Under the pieces are notes generated by a model. The model had not been told where the DNA came from and searched no databases. It saw only the letters and a list, made by a program, of their open reading frames with translations. This document shows, one piece after another, positions 53,903-60,757 of a stretch of 64,000 nt of DNA (its first letter is position 1; every line of letters starts with the position of its first letter). Position numbers and translations under genes: made by a program. The stretch comes from Opitutia bacterium (GTDB lineage Bacteria; Verrucomicrobiota; Verrucomicrobiia; Opitutales; Opitutaceae): assembly GCA_016187925.1 (NCBI GenBank), contig JACPIS010000002.1, positions 1 through 64,000 of the forward strand, written 5' to 3'.

Positions 53903-55192
53903 ATGAAAATCCGCGCGCTGTTTCTCGCCTTGCTCCTGCCGCTGCTCGTCCACGCCGGCGACAAAATCCTCCTCAAGGCCGCACGCCTGCTCGATGGCCA
54001 CGGCGGCGTGCCGTTGGCTCCGGCGATGGTGCTGATCGACGGCGACCGCATCGCCGATGTCGGTTCGAACCTCAAGGCGCCCGAGGGCGCGAAGGTCATC
54101 GATCTCGGTGGCGCCACGCTGCTGCCGGGGCTCATCGACCTGCATACGCACCTCTGCGGCAAGTACGGCGTCCACTGGGAGGACGAGCTCATCAAGACCA
54201 CGCCGGCTTTCTCCGCTCTCTGGGGCGCACACAACGCCCGCGTCACGCTGCTGGCGGGCTTCACCACCGTGCGCGACATGGGCACGGCGTGGCCGTACGT
54301 CGATGTCGAGCTGCGCAACGCCATCAACGGCGGCGCGGTCCCCGGGCCGCGCATGATGGTGGCGGGCGCCTACGTCTCCTCGACCGGCGGCGCGGGCGAC
54401 GCCGCGCAGTTCTCCGAATACGTGCAGGTGCCGAGCGTCGACAATCTCGCCGACTCGCCCGAGGAGGTCGTCAAGCAGGTGCGCAAGAACTTCAAGCACG
54501 GCGCCGACTTCATCAAGCTGCTCGCCACGGGCGCGGTGCTTTCGAAGGGCCAGGCGCCCGGCGCGCAGCAATTCTCCGACGAGGAAATCCGGGCCGCGGT
54601 CACGGAGGCCAACCGCTGGGGCCGGCAGGTCGCCGTGCATGCCCACGGCATCGGCGGCATCAAGACTTCCATCCGCGCCGGCGTGCGCACGATCGACCAC
54701 GGCTCTTATCTCGACGACGAGGCGATCGAGATGCTGAAGGCGACCAACCGGAAAACCTTCTACGTGCCCACGCTCTACACGAGTACCGTCATCGCACGGC
54801 AGGGCCGCGCGGCCGGCATCCCCGAATCCGAGATCATGCGTTCGAGGATGATCAGCGATATCAAGGACCTCGGCTTCAAGCGCGCTCTCGCCGCCGGTCT
54901 GCCCATCGGCTTCGGCACCGACTCCGCCGTGATTCCGCACGGCGAGAACGCCCAGGAATTCCTCGAGCGTGCCCGGCTGGGCGAGTCGCCGATGGCCGGC
55001 ATCGTCTCCGCCACGAGCCTCAATGCCGAGATCATGGGCTGGGCCGACCGCATCGGCGCCGTCGAGCCGGGCAAGTTCGCCGATCTCATCGCCGTGGTGG
55101 CCAACCCGCTCGACGACATGAAGGCGCTGCTCAACGTCGGCTTCGTGATGAAGGGCGGCGTCGTTTTCAAGAACGAGCTGCCGAGGCAGTAA
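53903..55192 (+). CDS. Secreted amidohydrolase-family metallohydrolase
   Basis: 429 aa with a signal peptide (to about residue 18, LLVHAG). Metal ligands are in LIDLHTHLCG (HxH), the bridging Lys lies in FIKLLATGAV, His pairs in VAVHAHGIGG and TIDHGSYL, and the Asp in FGTDSAV. This fits the Xaa-Pro-dipeptidase / imidazolonepropionase-like subgroup of periplasmic amidohydrolases. Substrate not assignable. The ATG at 53903 is preferred over the GTG at 53891. No operon partner. Confidence 0.88.
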   Translation: MKIRALFLALLLPLLVHAGDKILLKAARLLDGHGGVPLAPAMVLIDGDRIADVGSNLKAPEGAKVIDLGGATLLPGLIDLHTHLCGKYGVHWEDELIKTTPAFSALWGAHNARVTLLAGFTTVRDMGTAWPYVDVELRNAINGGAVPGPRMMVAGAYVSSTGGAGDAAQFSEYVQVPSVDNLADSPEEVVKQVRKNFKHGADFIKLLATGAVLSKGQAPGAQQFSDEEIRAAVTEANRWGRQVAVHAHGIGGIKTSIRAGVRTIDHGSYLDDEAIEMLKATNRKTFYVPTLYTSTVIARQGRAAGIPESEIMRSRMISDIKDLGFKRALAAGLPIGFGTDSAVIPHGENAQEFLERARLGESPMAGIVSATSLNAEIMGWADRIGAVEPGKFADLIAVVANPLDDMKALLNVGFVMKGGVVFKNELPRQ

Positions 55193-55194
55193 AT

Positions 55195-55267
55195 TGTAGG
55201 GCGGGGTCGCTGACCCCGCCGTTTGGTTGTAGCGCATTCGCGGCGGGGTCAGCGACCCCGCCCTACA
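55195..55267. repeat. Perfect 26-bp-arm palindrome between convergent genes
   Basis: Arms 55195-55220 and 55242-55267 (TGTAGGGCGGGGTCGCTGAC...) are perfect inverted repeats with a 21-nt loop. It fills the gap between the stops at 55192 and 55273, so it probably ends both transcripts. Confidence 0.85.
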
Positions 55268-55272
55268 GCCTC

Positions 55273-55650
55273 TCACTCGTAGCCGAACAGGTGCGCCATG
55301 TCGCGGCGGTCCTTCTTGGTCGGCCGGCCGCGGCCGCGCTCGCGGGCGAGCATGTGCTCGATGCCGGCCTGCTTGGCGCGCTCGTATTCGGCGGCGGGCG
55401 TCAGGTCTTGCACGAATTCCGGCAGCTGCTTCGCGGCGACGCGCGAGCGGGGATGACCAAGCACCTTGAGCGTGCGGGTCACGACGCCGACTTTCGCCGT
55501 CACGGTCTCGCCGGCATGCACGTCGCGGCCGGGCTTGGCGTCGAGGCCGTTCACCTGCACGCGGCCGTTGCGGCAGACGGCGGCCGCCTCGGCGCGCGTC
55601 TTGAACACGCGTACGCTCCAGAGCCACTTGTCGAGCCGGGTGTCGTCCAT
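55273..55650 (-). CDS. hslR: S4-domain RNA-binding protein, HslR (Hsp15) type
   Basis: 125 aa. The S4 motif begins at once: RLDKWLWSVRVFKTRAEAAAVCRNGRV, then VNGLDAKPGRDVHAGETV. The C-terminal part is basic (RERGRGRPTKKDRRD). Hsp15 recognises stalled 50S subunits carrying peptidyl-tRNA. The ATG at 55650 gives the typical MDDTRLDKWL start. Confidence 0.92.
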   Translation of the reverse strand: MDDTRLDKWLWSVRVFKTRAEAAAVCRNGRVQVNGLDAKPGRDVHAGETVTAKVGVVTRTLKVLGHPRSRVAAKQLPEFVQDLTPAAEYERAKQAGIEHMLARERGRGRPTKKDRRDMAHLFGYE

Positions 55651-55907
55651 GGGAATGCCAGAGTGATTGCCACAAAAAGGCGCAAAAAGACACCAAAAGG
55701 ATGCGGGCCGGGCGGGTGGCCCGGGCTTGGAGTTCATTGCAAAACTCATCTTTGTGTAGAGGCGTGGCTCGACTACGCCCGGGCGCACACCAGGCACGCT
55801 CCTACGAGGGGGCACGGTTTTGAAATGAGTCCTTACCACGCCCAGGAGGTTTTCCGGGACGCGATTGTCCGCTCGCCTTTCGGGGCGCCGTCCCGAAAAT
55901 CCCGCGC

Positions 55908-56660
55908 ATGGTTGACGAACGTCTGACGCTCGCGAGCGCCTCCCGGTGGCGCGACACCTGGCCGGATGTCCTGGCCTTCGGGGCGGGCCTGGCGCTGGCG
56001 TGGCAGTTTCACTGGGCAAGCACGGACCTGGTGTGGAGCCTTTGGCTGTCGAGCCTGTTGGTCGGCTATGCGATGATCGTGTGGTCGATCTTCGGGCCGG
56101 CGGTGTTTGTGGGCATCAAGGCGTGGACCGGCCGCGAGCTGCTCAAGGACGCGCCCGTCCTGCCCGTGGCCTTGGGCGGGGCCGCCTATCTCGTCGGCGG
56201 GCTGTTCATGCTGGCGTTCTTCACCGTGCACTTCGGGATGTTTCATTTCATCCACTCGGTTTTCCTGAACCTGTTTTTCCCGGTGATGCCGGTGAAAGGT
56301 GCGCTGCCCTACGAGGGATATCTCGGCGTGCTGCGGGCGTATTGGTACTTCGTCCCCTTGGCGGCGCTGTCCGAGCGGCAGGCGTTCCGCTTCAATCCGG
56401 TGCCGGACGCGCCGCCCGACACGTCGGTCAAGGCGGCCGACATCGCGGCACGCAAGGCCCGCAACGCGCGGCAGGGTCTCGGCAACGGCATGATGGCGCC
56501 CTACAAGAACGTCGTGCGCATGCACCTGCTGATTTTCTTCTTCGCCTTCGCCCACTTCGCGAAGATCGAAAACTTCCTCGTCTACGCCGTCGTCTACGCG
56601 GCGTATTTCTTCCCGTGGCGGGTGCTAAGAAAGCAATCAGCGATCAGCAGTCAGCCGTAA
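55908..56660 (+). CDS. DUF6498-like integral membrane protein
   Basis: 250 aa with about five helices (about 22-40, 42-70, 90-135, 200-235). The pattern FFTVHFGMFHFIHSVFLNLFFP with repeated His/Phe is typical of the DUF6498 family; function unknown. The last residues (KQSAISSQP) run into a repeat-like QSAISSQ tail, so the C-terminus may be altered. Two palindromic repeats follow. Confidence 0.8.
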   Translation: MVDERLTLASASRWRDTWPDVLAFGAGLALAWQFHWASTDLVWSLWLSSLLVGYAMIVWSIFGPAVFVGIKAWTGRELLKDAPVLPVALGGAAYLVGGLFMLAFFTVHFGMFHFIHSVFLNLFFPVMPVKGALPYEGYLGVLRAYWYFVPLAALSERQAFRFNPVPDAPPDTSVKAADIAARKARNARQGLGNGMMAPYKNVVRMHLLIFFFAFAHFAKIENFLVYAVVYAAYFFPWRVLRKQSAISSQP

Positions 56661-56737
56661 GCGGGCCCGGGCGCTCGGTTCTCGCGGCGCGTTTGGTGTG
56701 GAGGGCACACGTCCTCGTGTGCCGCGGATCGCAGATC

Positions 56738-56798
56738 GTAGGGCTCGACCTTGCGTCGAGCCTTCGGGTCAAGGTCTCAAGGCCAGGTGAGGCCCTAC
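56738..56798. repeat. 61-bp palindrome, inverted relative of 44944-45004
   Basis: It starts GTAGGGCTCGACC and ends GGTGAGGCCCTAC. Its length equals that of the unit at 44944-45004, whose complement it resembles. Just upstream, GGCACACGTCCTCGTGTGCC (56704-56723) is a separate hairpin. Confidence 0.72.
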
Positions 56799-56853
56799 GG
56801 TTGGCCAACAAAAATTGCCCGTTCAGTGGATAGGAGACGATACGAGCATCGCT

Positions 56854-57798
56854 CTACTGCTTACGGTTCTTCCGCTCCCAGCTGAAGAGGAACTGCTGTG
56901 CGTAGCCGGCGAGCGGACCGAAGTGCGCGCGGCCGAACTGCGCGAGTCGCGCCGGCTTCCAGCCGGCGAGGCCGTAGCGCCGTTCGAGCGTTTTCAGGAT
57001 CCATACGTCGACCGGGAAAGCCTCCAGCTGGGCGGCGCCAAAGAGCAGCACGCAGTCCGCCACCTTCTCGCCTACGCCGGGCAGTTCGAGCAACCGGGCT
57101 TTCGCGACGACGTAGGGCAGTCGTTCCGTCTCCGCGAGCCATGCGGGATTTTTCGCCAGAAACAGCGCCGTCTCATGGATGAAGCGCGCCCGGAAGCCGA
57201 GCAGGCAGCCGCGCAATTCCTTCTCGGGCACGGCGGCGAGTTCCGTCCAGGTCGGGAGGCGGTAAAGGTGGGCGGCGTCGACTCCAGCGCCACCGAACGC
57301 GTTGAGGTCAACGCGTTCCACCAAGGGCGCGCCATGTCGCGCGGCGAGCAGCGCGACCATCTGCTTGATCTGCACGATCTGTTTCGTAGCGCTGCAAAGG
57401 AAGCCGAGCAGCGTTTCGCCAAATGGCTGGCGCAACAGGCGCAGCCCGGAAAATTCCCGCAGGCATGTCGCGAGGTGAGCGTCGCTGCGCCACGGGAGCG
57501 AATCGGCGCGCGCGGTCCAGTCGACGTCGAGTCCGAGATACGCCGGCAGCGCCGAGGCGACGCGCTTCGAGATCGCCGCGGGCGCGCGCCATTCGAGGAG
57601 GTCGTTGGTCCGGCGCAGTTGGGCGACGTTATCGGACCAAGTGCCGGTCCAGACGTCGGGCGCGTCGCGCTGCCATCGAAAGGCCTGTCCGCCATCCAGC
57701 GTCTCGGCGAGGACGGCGGGGGAAGGCGACCACCCGCCCGGCAGCGGCAGCCACTCGCTCCAAGAGTATGGCGGGAGCTTTTTGTCGCGGCGTGTCAT
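56854..57798 (-). CDS. ogg: 8-oxoguanine DNA glycosylase (OGG1-type, HhH-GPD)
   Basis: 314 aa. The OGG N-terminal domain (LDGGQAFRWQ) is followed by the helix-hairpin-helix LLELPGVGEKVADCVLL with the catalytic Lys245 and the distal Asp264 (FPVDVW). It excises 8-oxoG and nicks the abasic site. The only reasonable start (ATG at 57798) lies inside a palindromic repeat (57793-57864), so the first codons come from the repeat. Residues about 159-168 (VERVDLNAF) are encoded by another palindromic repeat unit at 57295-57322. Confidence 0.9.
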   Translation of the reverse strand: MTRRDKKLPPYSWSEWLPLPGGWSPSPAVLAETLDGGQAFRWQRDAPDVWTGTWSDNVAQLRRTNDLLEWRAPAAISKRVASALPAYLGLDVDWTARADSLPWRSDAHLATCLREFSGLRLLRQPFGETLLGFLCSATKQIVQIKQMVALLAARHGAPLVERVDLNAFGGAGVDAAHLYRLPTWTELAAVPEKELRGCLLGFRARFIHETALFLAKNPAWLAETERLPYVVAKARLLELPGVGEKVADCVLLFGAAQLEAFPVDVWILKTLERRYGLAGWKPARLAQFGRAHFGPLAGYAQQFLFSWERKNRKQ

Positions 57799-57864
57799 CC
57801 TGAGCGAAGCGAAGAATCCATGGCCGGGACGAATTCAACTGGATTCGCTGCGCTCAGAATAACA
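57793..57864. repeat. CCTGAGCGAAGCGAAG-type palindrome carrying the ogg start codon
   Basis: It starts TGTCATCCTGAGCGAAGCG and ends with the imperfect complement near 57843-57864. The minus-strand ATG (57796-57798) of ogg is part of its TGTCATCC end. It also fills the gap to the gene ending at 57874. Confidence 0.82.
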
Positions 57865-57873
57865 CAAGCAGTG

Positions 57874-58350
57874 TCAGCCGCCCACGGGTTTTTCCCAGAG
57901 ATAGCTCTTCTCGGTGGCGAGCACGCGGCCATCGTCGGCGGAGAGGATCAGTACCTGCCAGGCGACGGGTTGGGCCTTGGCGTTCTGCCACTCGGGACCG
58001 GTGAGGCCGAGTTGGAAGACGCTGGTCCCCGTCTTCACCTCGGCGGGGAACACCGTGGTGTGTTGCGCGGGCTGGCCGGCCTCGATCAGTTGCAGCTGGA
58101 ATTGCGCCCGCGCCGGTGCGCCGGGGTTGCTCACGCGGACGAGGAAATAGTAGCCGCCGCGCTGCCCGGGATGCGTGCGCAGCACGATCTCGCCGCCGGT
58201 GTGCTCCTTGCCGTCGAAGTACTCCGCGATGCGCTTGAACGACTCGGCGTCGCGCCAGCCGGTGAACACGCGGACGATCTTCAGGTCGGAGGCCGAGACC
58301 GGAGCGACCACACCGATAAATAGGCAGAGGAGAAGGCCACGGGTTAGCAC
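57874..58350 (-). CDS. Secreted protein of unknown function
   Basis: 158 aa from a GTG at 58350, which gives a signal peptide (LLLCLFIGVVAPVSA). The mature part is beta-rich (FTGWRDAESFKRIAEYFDGKEHTGGEIVLRT, YYFLVRVSNPG, FQLGLTGPEW) and resembles immunoglobulin-like or copper-trafficking periplasmic domains only loosely. Family not recognised. Same strand as the membrane protein upstream (82-bp gap). Confidence 0.6.
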   Translation of the reverse strand: MLTRGLLLCLFIGVVAPVSASDLKIVRVFTGWRDAESFKRIAEYFDGKEHTGGEIVLRTHPGQRGGYYFLVRVSNPGAPARAQFQLQLIEAGQPAQHTTVFPAEVKTGTSVFQLGLTGPEWQNAKAQPVAWQVLILSADDGRVLATEKSYLWEKPVGG

Positions 58351-58432
58351 AAAAGGAGTCTCCGTGGTGAGCGCACCCCATGCAAGTATGGAGTGCCAGC
58401 CGCCGCCTGTCGCCGCCGGTCGTTTGGTATCG

Positions 58433-58882
58433 TCAGCCAGGCTGCCCTGAAGTGAATGCCGTCTGCGCCTCCGCCTCCCTGCGCACTGCCAGGTGTGCCC
58501 AGATGATGAAGGGAATCCAGAGCCACTTCGTGAGGACAATCAGTCCCATCAGACGCGTGGGAATATCGCCGTGCAGGAAGCCCAGTGTGATTACGGAAGC
58601 GGTGATGGTCTTCTCGATCCAGTTGTACTTGATGAGAGCGGCTTTGCCGCGGACGTCCCGGCTCACTTCCCAGAACATCCAGCCGAACATGAAGACGAAC
58701 CCCTGCCAAAGGCGGATGACCGAAGGGTAGTTCGGATCCAGTCCGCCAAAGATCGCCGCTGCTGCGCTCGGGCTGATCAGACCGGGGAGCGAGACAATCC
58801 AGTTGATGATTGCGTTGCTGAGGAAAAGCCAACGCACATAGCGAACGGTGGCGGACGTGTTCAAACCGGATTCGTGGGGCAT
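58433..58882 (-). CDS. Integral membrane protein of unknown function
   Basis: 149 aa with four hydrophobic segments (about 15-37, 57-76, 88-108, 112-132). YVRWLFLSNAIINWIVSLPGLISP at the start suggests a small DoxX- or DUF-type four-helix protein. No conserved catalytic residues. Not assigned to a family. Confidence 0.68.
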   Translation of the reverse strand: MPHESGLNTSATVRYVRWLFLSNAIINWIVSLPGLISPSAAAAIFGGLDPNYPSVIRLWQGFVFMFGWMFWEVSRDVRGKAALIKYNWIEKTITASVITLGFLHGDIPTRLMGLIVLTKWLWIPFIIWAHLAVRREAEAQTAFTSGQPG

Positions 58883-59028
58883 GGAGACTCCGTCATTAGG
58901 GTGGTTCGGACGGCTGCGAGCGCACCCAGCACGTGCCAAGCGTGTCAGAGCGGCGGAGTCGTTCCGGAATGGGGCAAGGTTAAGCCATCGTGCCGATGAC
59001 CTACGATGAGAGCTGCGATCCTTGGATT

Positions 59029-60657
59029 CTATTCCGTCTGCAGCGCCAGGTATTGGTAGCGACGGAAACCGAGCGGGGCGGGCACCCAGCCCTTGACGGC
59101 GGGGTGGAGCAGGTAGGTCTGGGCGCCGAAGTGAACGGGTGACACGGGGGCGCTCTCGAGCAGGAGCTTTTCCGCCTGTTGAAAAAGCTCGTAACGCTGC
59201 ACCGGGTCGAGCGTGACGGCGGCGCGCGCGAGGAGCGCATCGAATTCGACGTTGGTCCAGCCGGTCCAGTTGTAAGCGCTGTCGGCGGTGAACAGGCCGA
59301 GGAAGGTGACGGGATCGGGGAAGTCGGCCGTCCAGGCGGCGAGGGTCACGGCGTAGCTGAGGGTCTTCTGGTTCTGGATCCAGATTTTCTGTTCGGTCGG
59401 TGCGATGGTCGTGCGGATGCCGAGCTCGCGCTGCCACATCGCCTGCAAGGCCTCGGCGAGGCGCGGGTTGAGGGCGTCGTTGCGGGTCTGGATCTCGAAA
59501 ACCGGCAGACCGTGGCCGCCCGGATAACCGGCGTCGACGAGCAGCTGGCGCGCGGTGGCGAGGTCGGTGTGCACCCTCGTGCGGGAGACATACCCGCCGG
59601 TGCCGGGCGGCGTGAGGCTGTGCGCGGGCTGGCGGCTGCCTTGCAGGACGGTGCGGGCGAGAATGTCGCGGTCGATCGCGAGCGAGAGCGCGCGGCGGAC
59701 CGCGGGATTGTCGAGCGGCGACTGGCGGGTGTTGAAGCGGAGGAAGAACGTTTGGAGGATGGGGTCGAGCCGGAGCTGCGCGGAGGCGTTCTGCTGGCCG
59801 GCAGAACGCCAGCCGCTGATCTTGTCGACCGGCAGGTTGAACGTGACGTGCAGCTGGCCGGCGCGGTAGTTGCGCTCCTCGACATCGGGATTTTCCACCG
59901 GGAAGAAAACGACCTGCTGCAGCTTCGTCTGCGCTGCCTCGCGATGATGCGGGTTTTTCTCCACGACGATGCGGGCGTTGGGCGACCACTCGACGAGTCG
60001 GAACGGACCGTTGCCGACGTGGTTGCCGGCGCGCGTCCAGGCGGTGTCGCGCCGGGATTGCGCGCCGAATTTTGCGATCACGCGCGGATTGACCGGGAAC
60101 CAGGCTGGCAGCGACACGAGCGCGGGCAAATAGGGCACGGGATGCTCGAGCGTGAGCACGATGGTGTGTTCGTCCGGCGCGGCGAAGCCCAGGGCGGCGG
60201 GCTCGGCGAGTTTGCCGGTGTTGAACGCCTCGGCGTTCTTGACGGCGTAAAGGTACCACGCGTTCTCGGCGGCGAGCCTGGGATCGAGCGCGCGCTGCCA
60301 GGCGGCCACGAAATCGCCCGCGGTCAGCGGCTCGCCGTCGGACCACTTGAGCCCGGCGCGCAGATGGAACGTCCACGTCAGGCCGTCGGCCGAGGTTTCC
60401 CATCGCTCGGCGGCGGCGGGCACGGGTCGGGTCGTTTGCTCATCGAGCGCGGTGAGACCCTCGAAGAGCGCCATCATGATATTCTGGTCGGTGAGGACCG
60501 TGACGATCTGCGGGTCGAGGTCCTGCGGCTCGGCGCCGTTGCCGATGAGGAGCGTCTGGGTGCGGATGCCGGCATCGACCGGGGTTTCGCGGCGGGTGCA
60601 ACCGGCCAAGGTGAGCAGAAGGCAGAGCAGGGCGAACAGAGTGCGGCGCAAGGCCAT
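59029..60657 (-). CDS. Peptide ABC transporter substrate-binding lipoprotein (OppA/MppA type)
   Basis: 542 aa. The lipobox is LLLTLAGC (Cys20). The SBP_bac_5 fold is clear: LIGNGAEPQDLDPQIVTVL, WTFHLRAGLKWSDGEPLTAGDFV, GNGPFRLVEW, RRALSLAIDRD. It binds oligopeptides in the periplasm. No permease or ATPase gene is next to it, so it must use transporter subunits encoded elsewhere. It is divergent from the sigma-VWA gene across 100 bp. Confidence 0.9.
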   Translation of the reverse strand: MALRRTLFALLCLLLTLAGCTRRETPVDAGIRTQTLLIGNGAEPQDLDPQIVTVLTDQNIMMALFEGLTALDEQTTRPVPAAAERWETSADGLTWTFHLRAGLKWSDGEPLTAGDFVAAWQRALDPRLAAENAWYLYAVKNAEAFNTGKLAEPAALGFAAPDEHTIVLTLEHPVPYLPALVSLPAWFPVNPRVIAKFGAQSRRDTAWTRAGNHVGNGPFRLVEWSPNARIVVEKNPHHREAAQTKLQQVVFFPVENPDVEERNYRAGQLHVTFNLPVDKISGWRSAGQQNASAQLRLDPILQTFFLRFNTRQSPLDNPAVRRALSLAIDRDILARTVLQGSRQPAHSLTPPGTGGYVSRTRVHTDLATARQLLVDAGYPGGHGLPVFEIQTRNDALNPRLAEALQAMWQRELGIRTTIAPTEQKIWIQNQKTLSYAVTLAAWTADFPDPVTFLGLFTADSAYNWTGWTNVEFDALLARAAVTLDPVQRYELFQQAEKLLLESAPVSPVHFGAQTYLLHPAVKGWVPAPLGFRRYQYLALQTE

Positions 60658-60757
60658 GGCGGCATAGAAACCGGAATGGACGGGGGCGCAAGGAGGGGCT
60701 GTAAATTTCAGCGGCGCTTTACTGGAGTGGCCGGCGTTTGCGCCGATAGAACAGGGG

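Noticed and set aside
53540-55696. 718-aa minus-strand frame opposite the amidohydrolase
   Set aside because: Shadow of the amidohydrolase; only the short C-terminal end of an unrelated frame near 55650 is real (HslR in another frame).
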